64,000 nt of DNA. Source: a virus. The DNA is taken from IMG/VR virus record IMGVR_UViG_3300048625_000299, positions 170,865 through 234,864 of that record. One strand, 5' to 3'. Positions 10,171 to 18,274 of this stretch are shown one piece after another. Made by a program: the position numbers and the translations under genes. The notes beneath the pieces were generated by a model. That model had not been told where the DNA came from. It ran no database searches and saw only the letters and a list, made by a program, of their open reading frames with translations. Numbering within the stretch: the first letter of the stretch is position 1; each line of letters starts with the position of its first letter.

Positions 10171-10860
10171 ATGATTTTCGCGAATAGATTACCATCCGAC
10201 CTTGTCGCTGACCTATACAAATTCAGCGACTGGTTCTTCAGTCAGCAGCTAGAGGATAGCGTCAAAATGACGCCTAAGAACCTCGATACTCAGTATGCTG
10301 TTAGTACTGAGTATCTCGAACTGATGAAATCGAGACCAGATAATGTCGGGTATCCAGAAGAGGCACATGGGGCCGACTTCAGACATGTTGGCGCATATGA
10401 TACAAATTTGTACTTCGATCGTGTGCAAGAGATCGACCGCAAACTAATGAGTTTTACTGGCAGCCACAACAACGCTCTTAAAATGTATTACCCGCCAGGT
10501 GGATATATTGGATGGCATAACAATGCCAATGCGCCTGGATATAATATCTTGTTTACATATAGCGAAACAGGCGAAGGCGACTTCCGATACATCCATCCAC
10601 AAACAGGCGAGTTGGTGATTATGCCCGATCGCAAGGGGTGGAGCTGTAAGGTTGGATATTATGATATCGTAGATGGCAACCCATTGTGGCATGCTGCATG
10701 GACAGGTTGTAATAGATTAAATTGGGCGTATATCATTCATCCTGCTCTTTGGGCAAGCTTAGCCGAAGAGTTGGAAATTGATATCGACGCTATAACAAAC
10801 ATATTCGGACGCGATCCTACAAATGATGAAGCTGCATCAAAGCTGGTTAGAAGAGGTTGA
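10171..10860 (+). CDS. 2OG-Fe(II) oxygenase-like protein
   Basis: I place the start at the ATG at 10171 (MIFANRLP), just after the upstream stop. The 229-residue product contains MYYPPGGYIGWHNNANAPGY followed by a FTYSETGEGDFRY segment and a distal LWHAAWTGCNRLNWAY segment. This order (first His, later His, then Arg after a jelly-roll strand) matches a family common in T4-like cyanophages and usually labelled 2OG-Fe(II) oxygenase. The first metal motif is H-x-N rather than H-x-D, so activity is not certain. It probably hydroxylates a protein or small molecule. The next gene starts inside its 3' end. Confidence 0.6.
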   Translation: MIFANRLPSDLVADLYKFSDWFFSQQLEDSVKMTPKNLDTQYAVSTEYLELMKSRPDNVGYPEEAHGADFRHVGAYDTNLYFDRVQEIDRKLMSFTGSHNNALKMYYPPGGYIGWHNNANAPGYNILFTYSETGEGDFRYIHPQTGELVIMPDRKGWSCKVGYYDIVDGNPLWHAAWTGCNRLNWAYIIHPALWASLAEELEIDIDAITNIFGRDPTNDEAASKLVRRG

Positions 10861-11449
10861 TGGCGATGTCGGTGTGTTCTGGTCCTCTGGGCTAGAGTCA
10901 ACGTTGTTGCTGCTCATGTGCATAGAGAAGTATGGTAAGGATAGAGTACATACCTTCACACAAAAGTTTCCACATGATGATCCCTTTGACCGAGCAGTCA
11001 AGCACTACCACTACTTTGCAGACGCACTTGCAGATGAGATGGGGCTGTGCAACCATCATACAGTAGAGGTTGGTTCGGGGGGATTGAATAGCAACGAAGT
11101 CCGAATCGATTTATACAACGCTGCTATCAAACTTGTTCCGAATATCGAGGCGATATATGTTGGGGTTAATACTACACAAGTTGGGCGTCTCATAGACCCA
11201 ACACAACGTCAAATCGTAGCGGACGCATGGGATACCGCAACCCTAATAAAAACACCTTTCATGGACATCAAAAAATACGAAGCGATTAAGATGTTTTATG
11301 AATATGGATACAGTCAGTGGATTACTAGCACGCGATCGTGTGCTAGGTCTACAGTATATCATTGCGGTAGATGCTCCAATTGTACAGAGCGGAAGATGGG
11401 GTTCGATCAGGCCGGCATACAAGACCCAACGACTTACATGATCGATTGA
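10823..11449 (+). CDS. PP-loop ATPase, QueC-like (7-cyano-7-deazaguanine synthase family)
   Basis: A P-loop of the PP-ATPase type is present as SSGLEST (residues 21-27; the family norm is SGGxDS/T). The C-terminus carries C173 and the cluster C181-x2-C184-x2-C187 in HCGRCSNCTERKMGF, which corresponds to the zinc site of QueC. QueC converts 7-carboxy-7-deazaguanine to preQ0 with ATP and ammonia; in phages this can feed deazaguanine DNA modification. No queD, queE, folE or dpdA/tgt-like partner is seen in this window, so a different ATP-dependent adenylation role is possible. The gene overlaps its upstream neighbour by 38 bases. Confidence 0.65.
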   Translation: MMKLHQSWLEEVDGDVGVFWSSGLESTLLLLMCIEKYGKDRVHTFTQKFPHDDPFDRAVKHYHYFADALADEMGLCNHHTVEVGSGGLNSNEVRIDLYNAAIKLVPNIEAIYVGVNTTQVGRLIDPTQRQIVADAWDTATLIKTPFMDIKKYEAIKMFYEYGYSQWITSTRSCARSTVYHCGRCSNCTERKMGFDQAGIQDPTTYMID

Positions 11450-12135
11450 ATCATTCTAACATTTGGGTTAAATTCATCTCCCAACCATAACCAATCTTCT
11501 TGGAATTCTGATAGATAGAGCTCATTGTATTCTACAGCATGGTCTCTATCTTTTGGTTTACGTGCAAAAGAATTACGCGGCTCAAAGTGTGATAATTTGC
11601 CACCACGTTGGCGTATAATCTCATCAACGAAGTTTTGCTCCCCATTGATTGGTGGGAGTGCCACCATTAAGTCGATAATGTAGCGCTGCATCCAATAGCG
11701 CGGCGATGTATGAAATGTTTCGGGGATGCATTTGAAGTCTCCGCCATTGAACTTATACAGCCCACCGTTGATAGTAAACCCTTCGCCCTTCCATCTAGTC
11801 CACCATCTGTATGGGGCAACCAATTCGTTAGGCGAAACGTGTTGGTTGAATATATCAGTGACATCGTCCACAAACGTCCAATCGAGATCAGACACGAAAC
11901 AAACCTGACCTTCCGGAGCCATGTTAAAGAAATCAACTTTGTGCCATTGTCGTCTCCCATCGTCATTTTCGATCGGAATCACCTCTATGTGTTTGCCAAA
12001 TTCAGACTTATCGTAAGTGGTGTAGCAGTGCAGTTGTAGCGGCAGATTTACATGATCTTTTAGCTGTCTGTAAAATCTTTCCACATGATTGGGCGTGTAG
12101 TTGGGCCCAGTGCAAACTGTATAAATCGGTATCAT
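11434..12135 (-). CDS. Glycosyltransferase-like protein
   Basis: This 233-residue protein starts with a Rossmann-like strand (IPIYTVCTGPNYTP) and has a DxD motif, D83-L84-D85, in FVSDLDWTFVD. A GEGFTINGGLYKF segment follows, typical of acceptor regions in phage GT-A enzymes. It is the last gene of a three-gene minus-strand operon and its start overlaps the methyltransferase stop by 4 bases. It converges with the QueC-like gene, overlapping 16 bases. Likely transfers a sugar to an unknown acceptor. Confidence 0.65.
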   Translation of the reverse strand: MIPIYTVCTGPNYTPNHVERFYRQLKDHVNLPLQLHCYTTYDKSEFGKHIEVIPIENDDGRRQWHKVDFFNMAPEGQVCFVSDLDWTFVDDVTDIFNQHVSPNELVAPYRWWTRWKGEGFTINGGLYKFNGGDFKCIPETFHTSPRYWMQRYIIDLMVALPPINGEQNFVDEIIRQRGGKLSHFEPRNSFARKPKDRDHAVEYNELYLSEFQEDWLWLGDEFNPNVRMIQSIM

Positions 12136-12734
12136 AACTTCTGGATTGCTACTTGCGATGAGTCAGGAATGTCCAATACCTCGATTCTATTCCAGTTGCA
12201 GTGTATGAAGGAATCTATCGCCAGTCTAGGAGATAGAGATGGATCGCCCGACTTTTCTTTTGCTGAGTGTTTAGTGTATTTCCAACGGGTTGCGTCGTCT
12301 AGTAGTATAACGCCCCCTTGCCGTATTAATTGGAAGCAACGAACAAGATCTTCAAGTACAGTTGCTGCAGTGTGATCGCCATCGATATAAATGAAGTCAA
12401 TTCCTGAACCGATTCTGTGGATCACGTCCGATGATGGGATGTTATAAAAAGTAATCTTATCTCTATGAGTGCATTGGTTCATGTTGTCCACGAAGCGATC
12501 TTTTACAATATCCAGTACTGTCTCATCAACTTCGTAGTTTCCTTTAAACGGATCGATCGCTACGTGATTGACGATCGATGGATAATTGTCTACCATCCAA
12601 AACGTAGTGCGGCCTTCGAATACGCCAATCTCCATCGTATAAGATGGGTTGATAATATGCTTGTCAAATATGTGCTTAATATTCTTGGTACTGGCTTTTG
12701 CCCAATCTACGATATAATTGTAGCTCACTTCCAA
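12132..12734 (-). CDS. Class I SAM-dependent methyltransferase (Methyltransf_24 type)
   Basis: A 200-residue protein with motif I as MEIGVFEGRTTFW (residues ~34-46) for SAM binding. The post-II/III region is FIYIDGDHTAATVLEDL (about 115-130), then GGVILLDDATRW. The IDGDH motif is characteristic of methyltransferases that act on sugars or polyketide/glycan scaffolds, and of cephalosporin hydroxylase-like relatives. It sits between two glycosyltransferase-like genes with short overlaps on both sides, so glycan O-methylation is a reasonable inference. Confidence 0.75.
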   Translation of the reverse strand: MEVSYNYIVDWAKASTKNIKHIFDKHIINPSYTMEIGVFEGRTTFWMVDNYPSIVNHVAIDPFKGNYEVDETVLDIVKDRFVDNMNQCTHRDKITFYNIPSSDVIHRIGSGIDFIYIDGDHTAATVLEDLVRCFQLIRQGGVILLDDATRWKYTKHSAKEKSGDPSLSPRLAIDSFIHCNWNRIEVLDIPDSSQVAIQKL

Positions 12735-13402
12735 TACTCCTTCACGATCGGGTCATCTAATACGTCTGTTGGCTTAGGGTGGCCATGAAATATACACACA
12801 GCGTACGATGGACGATATTTAAATTTAGCGCCGTCGCATAGATCAGCGCCACGGCGATAAGAGTAAACCTCTCCTCGAGGAATAGTAGCGACTGGCAGCT
12901 TCTCGTGCCACAGGAAGCGATCGACCCCTTTGTACGTCGCCATATGTCTTTCTGGGTCTTGCATGAAGTGCTCGTATATTGACGATGCGTCCTTCCATAT
13001 CATTATGCTGGAATTATACATCGTATTGCGTTCCATCCAATCCGAGAGAATGATTGGATCTTTCCAATAAGCCATGCATACAGTCAAGCTGTCGGAGGCT
13101 AGTTCAAATAGGTGGTCGATGTTTCCATGAATGACTACGTCTAGGTCAAACAGCATCTTAACGTCATACTGCTCTAACTTAGGATGAACAAGAATGGGAA
13201 GCTTAAACCACCACGTCTCGAAGTCATGCTTGGATTCGATTGGCAGTATGTGGATCGATTGATCGATCCCAGTAGGATCATCGGTGTAGCAATAAATAGG
13301 GGTGAGTGGATCACCCCAACGCCGAAGCATCGATGCTAGATTGTTAACATATTCGGCCGAGTATTTTTGGCCCCACTTCAGACAGACATAACAAGTTTTC
13401 AT
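12725..13402 (-). CDS. Glycosyltransferase-like protein
   Basis: The first gene of the minus-strand GT-methyltransferase-GT operon, 225 residues. It shows an N-terminal beta strand (KTCYVCLKWGQKYS), a DxD motif at D86-L87-D88 in MLFDLDVVIHGN, a YNSSIMIWK acceptor segment and a C-terminal CIFHGHPKP motif. This His-containing end is common to a group of bacterial and phage transferases in which it lines the metal site. A GATAAATA late-promoter-like octamer lies 27 bases upstream on this strand. Confidence 0.7.
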   Translation of the reverse strand: MKTCYVCLKWGQKYSAEYVNNLASMLRRWGDPLTPIYCYTDDPTGIDQSIHILPIESKHDFETWWFKLPILVHPKLEQYDVKMLFDLDVVIHGNIDHLFELASDSLTVCMAYWKDPIILSDWMERNTMYNSSIMIWKDASSIYEHFMQDPERHMATYKGVDRFLWHEKLPVATIPRGEVYSYRRGADLCDGAKFKYRPSYAVCIFHGHPKPTDVLDDPIVKEYWK

Positions 13403-13424
13403 ATTATAATGTGTTGAGGAACGT

Positions 13425-14462
13425 ATGTATATTTATCGTGATGGAATAGAATCTTTGCACATCGAGCTTACAAATAAATGTAACGCTCGATGTCCCCAGT
13501 GCTCGAGAACGAATAATGTAGAGATTGAAAATAGCCAAGTAGAGATCACAATACAACAGTTCAAGTCTTTTTTTGATGTTGGGTTCATCCAAAAACTGAA
13601 GAAGGTTAAGTTTTGTGGGAATTTTGGCGATCCTGCGATGGCTAAAGACTGCATCGCTATACACGAATACATTACTGATTGCAATCCTAACATTAACCTA
13701 TCATTCGATACCAATGGCGGCATCCGCACGACTACGTTTTGGAAACAACTAGGTAGATTCTACATTGACAAGCCAGAGAGCCATATAATATTTCATATCG
13801 ATGGTTTGGAGGATACCAATCACATATACAGAGCAGATGTCAGCTTCTCCAATGTAATGAAGAACGCAAGGGCGGCGATTTCGACTGGTGCGAATGTGGT
13901 TTGGGCATTTATTCCATTCATGCACAATGAGCATCAAGTAGAGGAGGCTGAGCAAATATCAAAGCAAATGGGATTCACTACGTTTGCTGTTAAGATAAGC
14001 TCGAGGTTTGAACATAAGCTCAAACCATTTCCATACCGCGATTCTAAAACAGGAATCACCAAGCACATATATCCAGCAACCTCTTCTGAGTTCAACGTGA
14101 ATGCATTATTAGCCAACCTTGATGAGCCGGTATGTGCTGCAGAAAAAAGGAAAGAAGTATACGTAGATGCTAGAGGCAGAGTCCACCCATGCTGTTGGTA
14201 TGGGTCGGGGTATGAGACTAATCAAGATTTTAGACAAGCCGTCGATGCTCAACATAATCCTCACCTGAACGCCACGCCAATATGCGATGCTACTAATACA
14301 CAACTATTCCACAACATCAAACAAGCATGGACGGTAGCAGACAACATACTAGCCAAACCTTGCCACAAGAAGTGTAGTGGTAGAGTGATGAATTTCTGGA
14401 TGATAGATGGCGAAATTACACCACAGAAGAACTACGCTGAATGGCTAAGGGAAGACCTATGA
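13425..14462 (+). CDS. Radical SAM protein with C-terminal cysteine-rich (SPASM-like) region
   Basis: The canonical CxxxCxxC motif is present as C19-NAR-C23-PQ-C26 for the SAM-binding [4Fe-4S] cluster, followed by KFCGNFGDP (equivalent to the GGEP motif) and LSFDTNGG. The C-terminal third has further cysteines in VCAAEKRK, VHPCCWYG and PCHKKCSG, suggesting an auxiliary iron-sulfur cluster. The GAGG ribosome binding site lies 6 bases before the ATG. Related proteins occur in T4-like aquatic phages without a known substrate. The gene is transcribed divergently from the glycosyltransferase operon and couples to the next gene. Confidence 0.8.
   Translation: MYIYRDGIESLHIELTNKCNARCPQCSRTNNVEIENSQVEITIQQFKSFFDVGFIQKLKKVKFCGNFGDPAMAKDCIAIHEYITDCNPNINLSFDTNGGIRTTTFWKQLGRFYIDKPESHIIFHIDGLEDTNHIYRADVSFSNVMKNARAAISTGANVVWAFIPFMHNEHQVEEAEQISKQMGFTTFAVKISSRFEHKLKPFPYRDSKTGITKHIYPATSSEFNVNALLANLDEPVCAAEKRKEVYVDARGRVHPCCWYGSGYETNQDFRQAVDAQHNPHLNATPICDATNTQLFHNIKQAWTVADNILAKPCHKKCSGRVMNFWMIDGEITPQKNYAEWLREDL
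13430..13437 (-). promoter_or_regulatory. Late-promoter-like octamer (GATAAATA), glycosyltransferase operon
   Basis: Read on the minus strand, GATAAATA lies 27 bases before the ATG at 13402. It sits inside the first codons of the divergent radical SAM gene. Confidence 0.5.
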
Positions 14463-15046
14463 TATTCACAACCGATGTTGGTAATATAAATGTCACAATT
14501 GCTGACGTTATCACGGATGATTTTCAGTTCTTGATGGATGGTGCAGCGGCAGAGCGGGCCATTGATTATGCACGACTCGAGTTAGGAAAGAAGTATGAAT
14601 ATAGCGTCGTACTTTCATACAATAGCATACCATATGGTTTCTTCTTGATGTGTAATGGAGGCAGATATGCACCCAACGTGCTACGCGTATACACCAAGCT
14701 GTATACTATACCTCAGTTCAGATCCGCAGCTAATATAGATAAATTCCTGCTGCCAGGAGACACTGCTGGCAGAGTGATGTATCAATCGCATAGTATAATC
14801 GCCAACTTCGTTGAGGATATACTACCGACAACAGAAATCAAACCATACGATTTATACTTCTACTCGCGCGCTCCTGGAGACACTCTGATAGTATCGCTGA
14901 TGAATAAATTCGCAAGAGTCAAATGGACTGCCGTCGACGACATAGTGTTCCTTACAGGGCGGAAAGAATCAGATCCGCACTGTTGGAAGCATATTGTATA
15001 TAAAGGCGACTTGGCGGCATTCACTCAACCATCAAGACCTATTTAA
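14459..15046 (+). CDS. Hypothetical protein coupled to the radical SAM gene
   Basis: The ATG at 14459 overlaps the radical SAM stop (ATGA), giving a 195-residue product starting MIFTTDVGNINVT. It has mixed alpha/beta content, with Y-rich segments (YEYSVVLSYNSIPYGFF, VLRVYTKLYTIPQF) and no cysteine cluster. The central part loosely recalls acyl- or acetyltransferase folds, but I see no diagnostic GNAT motif. The coupling suggests it works with the radical SAM protein. It converges with the desaturase gene, overlapping 15 bases. Confidence 0.6.
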   Translation: MIFTTDVGNINVTIADVITDDFQFLMDGAAAERAIDYARLELGKKYEYSVVLSYNSIPYGFFLMCNGGRYAPNVLRVYTKLYTIPQFRSAANIDKFLLPGDTAGRVMYQSHSIIANFVEDILPTTEIKPYDLYFYSRAPGDTLIVSLMNKFARVKWTAVDDIVFLTGRKESDPHCWKHIVYKGDLAAFTQPSRPI

Positions 15047-15730
15047 TATCCGAACGATCGCAGCACCCAAATCCCATTTGCCGAATACTGGATCACGTGG
15101 ATGTTGGTGGTGGTGGTCGTGGTAAGTTTCGCCAGCTAGTAGCCAAGCGAGATATGGCCTGCTGATTGCTTTGCCGTCCTTATGTCCGAGGTAGTTCACT
15201 GAAGCCTGTCCTAAGAACCCATATGTATTGATAATGGTCCACGATATAGGACCAAAGAGTATGCTCATCACTACAAACCCAAGTATTGCGACCGGTAGGT
15301 AGTACTTCATTTGAGCTTGGTACAGTGGATTGCGTAAATTTGTTTTATTGGCGTATGCCATATTAAAATCATAATATGCAATCATCAAGTTAGCCCAAAG
15401 CCCCTTATGTGGACCGTGTGGATCTCTGTCGGTGTCGACGTATCTGTGGTGCTTATTGTGTGTCGCTGCCCACGACAGTACTTGCGTAAACGCAAAAGCC
15501 GCACCGAGCACCAAAAACATTACTTCTGCCCATCTAGGACATTCCCAAGCATAGTGCGTGACGTACCTGTGGTAATATGCCGACACTACGCCAGCCACAA
15601 TTACCATACCTGCTATGAACCAAAGAATATACACCCATTGTGGGTCAGTTATCAGTGTGTATAGTGTAAAGGCCGTACTAGCGAAGAATATTGTTTGTTG
15701 GATTATCTTTTGCATCCATGTTGGAATCAT
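15032..15730 (-). CDS. Fatty acid desaturase, acyl-CoA/delta-9 type
   Basis: This 232-residue membrane protein has all three histidine boxes of the SCD/DesC-type desaturase family: HRYVTH (54-59), HNKHH (91-95) and HDHHH inside ETYHDHHHQH (204-208). The additional NYLGH (~179-183) matches the asparagine/histidine di-iron ligand site. Hydrophobic segments lie at ~14-50, 70-88 and 144-170. It would insert a double bond in a fatty acyl chain using a di-iron centre and O2. It is the last gene of the ketosynthase operon and its start overlaps the previous stop (ATGA). The protein looks intact and catalytically complete, though shorter than most bacterial homologues. Confidence 0.9.
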   Translation of the reverse strand: MIPTWMQKIIQQTIFFASTAFTLYTLITDPQWVYILWFIAGMVIVAGVVSAYYHRYVTHYAWECPRWAEVMFLVLGAAFAFTQVLSWAATHNKHHRYVDTDRDPHGPHKGLWANLMIAYYDFNMAYANKTNLRNPLYQAQMKYYLPVAILGFVVMSILFGPISWTIINTYGFLGQASVNYLGHKDGKAISRPYLAWLLAGETYHDHHHQHPRDPVFGKWDLGAAIVRILNRS

Positions 15731-16536
15731 GGGGTCACCTCATACGTCAGATCTATGTTGAATTCTTTTAGGCTTTCTTTTGCCTTCCAGTAGTTATCTC
15801 CCTCTACTGCAGACATCATCGCATCTTTATCGGTCCACATGAATTCATATATGCGACTGGTTGGCGTATTGCTGCCCTTGCACCCATACACCTTTTTAGT
15901 TTTGTAAAACGACTCATTCATAAATGGCATCATAAAGTTTTGCTCGATTGTGGACCGAATGTCTTGAATGCCGTCGAACATACCAATCATATCGCTGTTG
16001 GTATAATCATACTCGACTCGTAGGCCATATGTTTGCTTTGGTGACGTATCGTCACATGCATACTCAGTCATAATAAAATGTGTGCGAGGCATTACGCCAC
16101 CGTTGACTGCTGTGTGATGAGCCTCAGCTGAATTGATCTGGCGGATACGACCGTCCGCTGGTAGATGATAACCTCGTTGCTTATCATAATCATAATAAAA
16201 GCTGCCACGATTCTCGATTACAGACAAGTGGTATTTGTTATCAGGGTCATTGTGGTGACGCAAACAGAATCCAGCTGGCAGAATAATGAACACCGATCTG
16301 TTCATTTTGAATGGCATGTCGGCAATCACACGTTCGAATATTGTATCCTTGAGGACGGGATTGATAATCGGTCTATGGAAATATGTGTAGTCTTCAAACT
16401 CTGGATCTTCTGCGAAGCATGCCTGCAATATACCATTGCGCGCAACGTTGGGGAGGATCTTCGTCTCCCAATCATGTTTGACTTCTGCTGGATCGTATAG
16501 GAAATCACCAAACAACTGTACTGATTCATGCATCAT
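15727..16536 (-). CDS. 2OG-Fe(II) dioxygenase, aspartyl/asparaginyl beta-hydroxylase (AspH/LpxO)-like
   Basis: A 269-residue product with the AspH-type core: H95-N96-D97 in CLRHHNDPDN (first metal motif), KYHLSVIEN, then ADGRIRQINSAEAHHT with a second histidine (~140/141) in a H-x-x-x-N context, and PRTHFIM with R151. The fold of this family (PF05118-like) includes LpxO, which hydroxylates lipid A acyl chains, and enzymes that hydroxylate protein Asp/Asn. The start is ATG-ATG, overlapping the small upstream gene. Placement between a ketosynthase and a desaturase makes a lipid substrate attractive, but that is inference. Confidence 0.75.
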   Translation of the reverse strand: MMHESVQLFGDFLYDPAEVKHDWETKILPNVARNGILQACFAEDPEFEDYTYFHRPIINPVLKDTIFERVIADMPFKMNRSVFIILPAGFCLRHHNDPDNKYHLSVIENRGSFYYDYDKQRGYHLPADGRIRQINSAEAHHTAVNGGVMPRTHFIMTEYACDDTSPKQTYGLRVEYDYTNSDMIGMFDGIQDIRSTIEQNFMMPFMNESFYKTKKVYGCKGSNTPTSRIYEFMWTDKDAMMSAVEGDNYWKAKESLKEFNIDLTYEVTP

Positions 16537-16730
16537 ACTCTTGTCCTTACTGATGAATTGTGTGCCGATGTTGGTAGGGAGAAGTCGTATGCTGCGAATT
16601 TGTTTTGATTGATTTGCTTGATCAAATCTTCATATGCTAGTGTGGCTGTCATCCCAATTCCCATATACACTCTCTCATCGACACGTAGCAGTGCCATGGT
16701 TTTTCCAGCTTGTGTTGAATACCTTATCAC
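16533..16730 (-). CDS. Small protein of unknown function in the ketosynthase operon
   Basis: The frame gives 65 residues from a GTG at 16730, one base after the ketosynthase stop, or 54 residues from an ATG at 16697 with a TGGA-like Shine-Dalgarno. Its stop overlaps the next start. It contains YMGIGMTATLAYEDLIKQ and no DSL phosphopantetheine motif, so it is not a recognisable acyl carrier protein. Tight spacing on both sides supports it as a real gene. No function is recognised. Confidence 0.5.
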   Translation of the reverse strand: MIRYSTQAGKTMALLRVDERVYMGIGMTATLAYEDLIKQINQNKFAAYDFSLPTSAHNSSVRTRV

Positions 16731-16731
16731 A

Positions 16732-17856
16732 TCAACCTCTCTCTATAATCATACTTGCACACTTGCCGCCAAATCCAAATGAATTATTCAACGTCTTAGT
16801 AATTGCGCGTTTTGTTGGATGCATGACGACTCCTGCGTGCTTAGTGACCACACATCCTTGTGTATGTGGTACGATTCCACGGTTCATGGATATGATGCTG
16901 TAGATTGTCTCTAATACACCAGCGGCCGCAAACGTGTGTCCTATCTTACCTTTGTTCGAATACACAGGCAGCAACCCACAAACATCGATGATCGCATCAT
17001 ACTCTACTTCATCGCCACCCGGTGTAGAAGTTCCATGTGCATTGACTACGTCCGGACTGCCGCCGTATTTGATAGCTTGCTCCATTGCGGTCCTAGCACC
17101 CTCGCCACTAGGCAATGTGCGGTTAAATGCATCCGATGCGTGCCCAGCCGGATACAAATACCCATAAATCGTAGCACCACGGGCCTTGGCTTTTTCCTCA
17201 GATTCTAAAATAACGATACCAGCACCCTCTCCCATTACGAATCCGTTTCTAGACACATCAAATGGCATAGATTTATTTGACAATGCTTTGAATGATGAGA
17301 ATAGAGACATATCGATGTAGTTGACTCCAGCATCCGAACCACCAGCAACGACGTAATCATACTGGTCCACATATCGCATCGCGAAATCTAGTGTGACTAA
17401 TCCCGTCGCGCACGCGGAATAGATGCTGGTGTTGATGCCTCTAAACCCGTAGTATTGAGATACGAAGCCGCATAAAGCATCGACGGTGCTATTGATTCCC
17501 TTTTTAGGGCTAATCCTGTCCTTTACGATCATGTCGTATGTGTATTCATTGCCACCAGTCAACGATGATATGAATACGCCTACATTGTCTGATTTGGGAA
17601 CATTTGCATGTTTGAGTGCTCGGTCCACTGCATGCATTCCATATCGCATAGTTCTAGGTAGGAATCTCTGATCAAACCCTTCTGGAAAAACCTCAGATCC
17701 TTGCTCTGGAAAAAGCGACGTTTGGATATCGGTATTTGATACCAGGACGGAAGTATCGCGATAATATGAGTTGGAGTCGACCATTCTGTCGAAATTTTGC
17801 TCAGCATCATTCCCTAATGCATCGATTAATCCATATCCAGTCACGCAAACTCTCAT
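16732..17856 (-). CDS. Beta-ketoacyl-ACP synthase, FabF/KAS II-like
   Basis: This 374-residue protein carries the full condensing-enzyme signature. The nucleophile cysteine lies in YSACATG (C149). PFDVSRNGFVMGEGAG is the typical KAS II loop. The first catalytic histidine is in VNAHGTSTPGGD (H274), and the lysine and second histidine are in NKGKIGHTFAAAG (K302, H307). The glycine-rich end is NNSFGFGGKCAS. It is shorter than bacterial FabF (~413) but lacks no motif. It would extend acyl-ACP with malonyl-ACP in the host fatty acid pathway. I chose the ATG at 17856 because GGAG ends 5 bases before it; a GTG at 17859 is less well placed. First gene of a four-gene minus-strand operon. Confidence 0.9.
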   Translation of the reverse strand: MRVCVTGYGLIDALGNDAEQNFDRMVDSNSYYRDTSVLVSNTDIQTSLFPEQGSEVFPEGFDQRFLPRTMRYGMHAVDRALKHANVPKSDNVGVFISSLTGGNEYTYDMIVKDRISPKKGINSTVDALCGFVSQYYGFRGINTSIYSACATGLVTLDFAMRYVDQYDYVVAGGSDAGVNYIDMSLFSSFKALSNKSMPFDVSRNGFVMGEGAGIVILESEEKAKARGATIYGYLYPAGHASDAFNRTLPSGEGARTAMEQAIKYGGSPDVVNAHGTSTPGGDEVEYDAIIDVCGLLPVYSNKGKIGHTFAAAGVLETIYSIISMNRGIVPHTQGCVVTKHAGVVMHPTKRAITKTLNNSFGFGGKCASMIIERG

Positions 17857-17903
17857 CACAACTCCAATAATTTAATAATAGTATCTAGGCGATCTTGACA
17901 TCT

Positions 17904-17911
17904 TATAAATA
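17904..17911 (+). promoter_or_regulatory. T4-type late promoter (TATAAATA)
   Basis: A perfect TATAAATA octamer, the -10 element of T4 late promoters, lies 30 bases before the ATG at 17942 in the short divergent region between the ketosynthase operon and the tail fibre operon. Confidence 0.75.
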
Positions 17912-17941
17912 AAGAAGACACTTCAAACTGCGAAAAAAACC

Positions 17942-18271
17942 ATGGCAATAAAAGCAAATTTGATCATTGATCAAGGGACCACATACTCGACGACTATCGA
18001 CATCATCGATGATAATGATATGCCTATCGATTTGACTGGGTACACAGGGTCTGCTCAGTTAAGAAAACACTATTCATCGTCAAACTCAACCTCATTTGCA
18101 GTATCAGTAGATGCCTCAAGTGGCATCCTTGCGTTGAGTTTGACAGCCGCACAGACTGGGGCTTTGGCTGCTGGTCGTTATGTATATGATGTAGAGCTGA
18201 CTAACGCATCGAATGTCGTTTCTCGGATTGTGGAAGGAATAGTCACGGTTACCCCACAAGTTACGAGATAA
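17942..18271 (+). CDS. Virion structural protein, BppU-like N-terminal domain type
   Basis: This 109-residue all-beta protein begins with NLIIDQGTTYSTTIDI, followed by PIDLTGYTGSAQLRK and ends GRYVYDVELTNAS...VEGIVTVTP. This pattern is common in T4-like cyanophage structural genes and in the N-terminal baseplate-binding domain of fibre proteins. It is the first gene after a strong late promoter and lies 3 bases before the giant fibre gene, so it likely serves as an adapter between the baseplate and that fibre. Confidence 0.7.
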   Translation: MAIKANLIIDQGTTYSTTIDIIDDNDMPIDLTGYTGSAQLRKHYSSSNSTSFAVSVDASSGILALSLTAAQTGALAAGRYVYDVELTNASNVVSRIVEGIVTVTPQVTR

Positions 18272-18274
18272 AAA

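Noticed and set aside
16533-16730. Acyl carrier protein next to the ketosynthase
   Set aside because: No DSL phosphopantetheine attachment motif and the sequence is not acidic or helical in the ACP manner.
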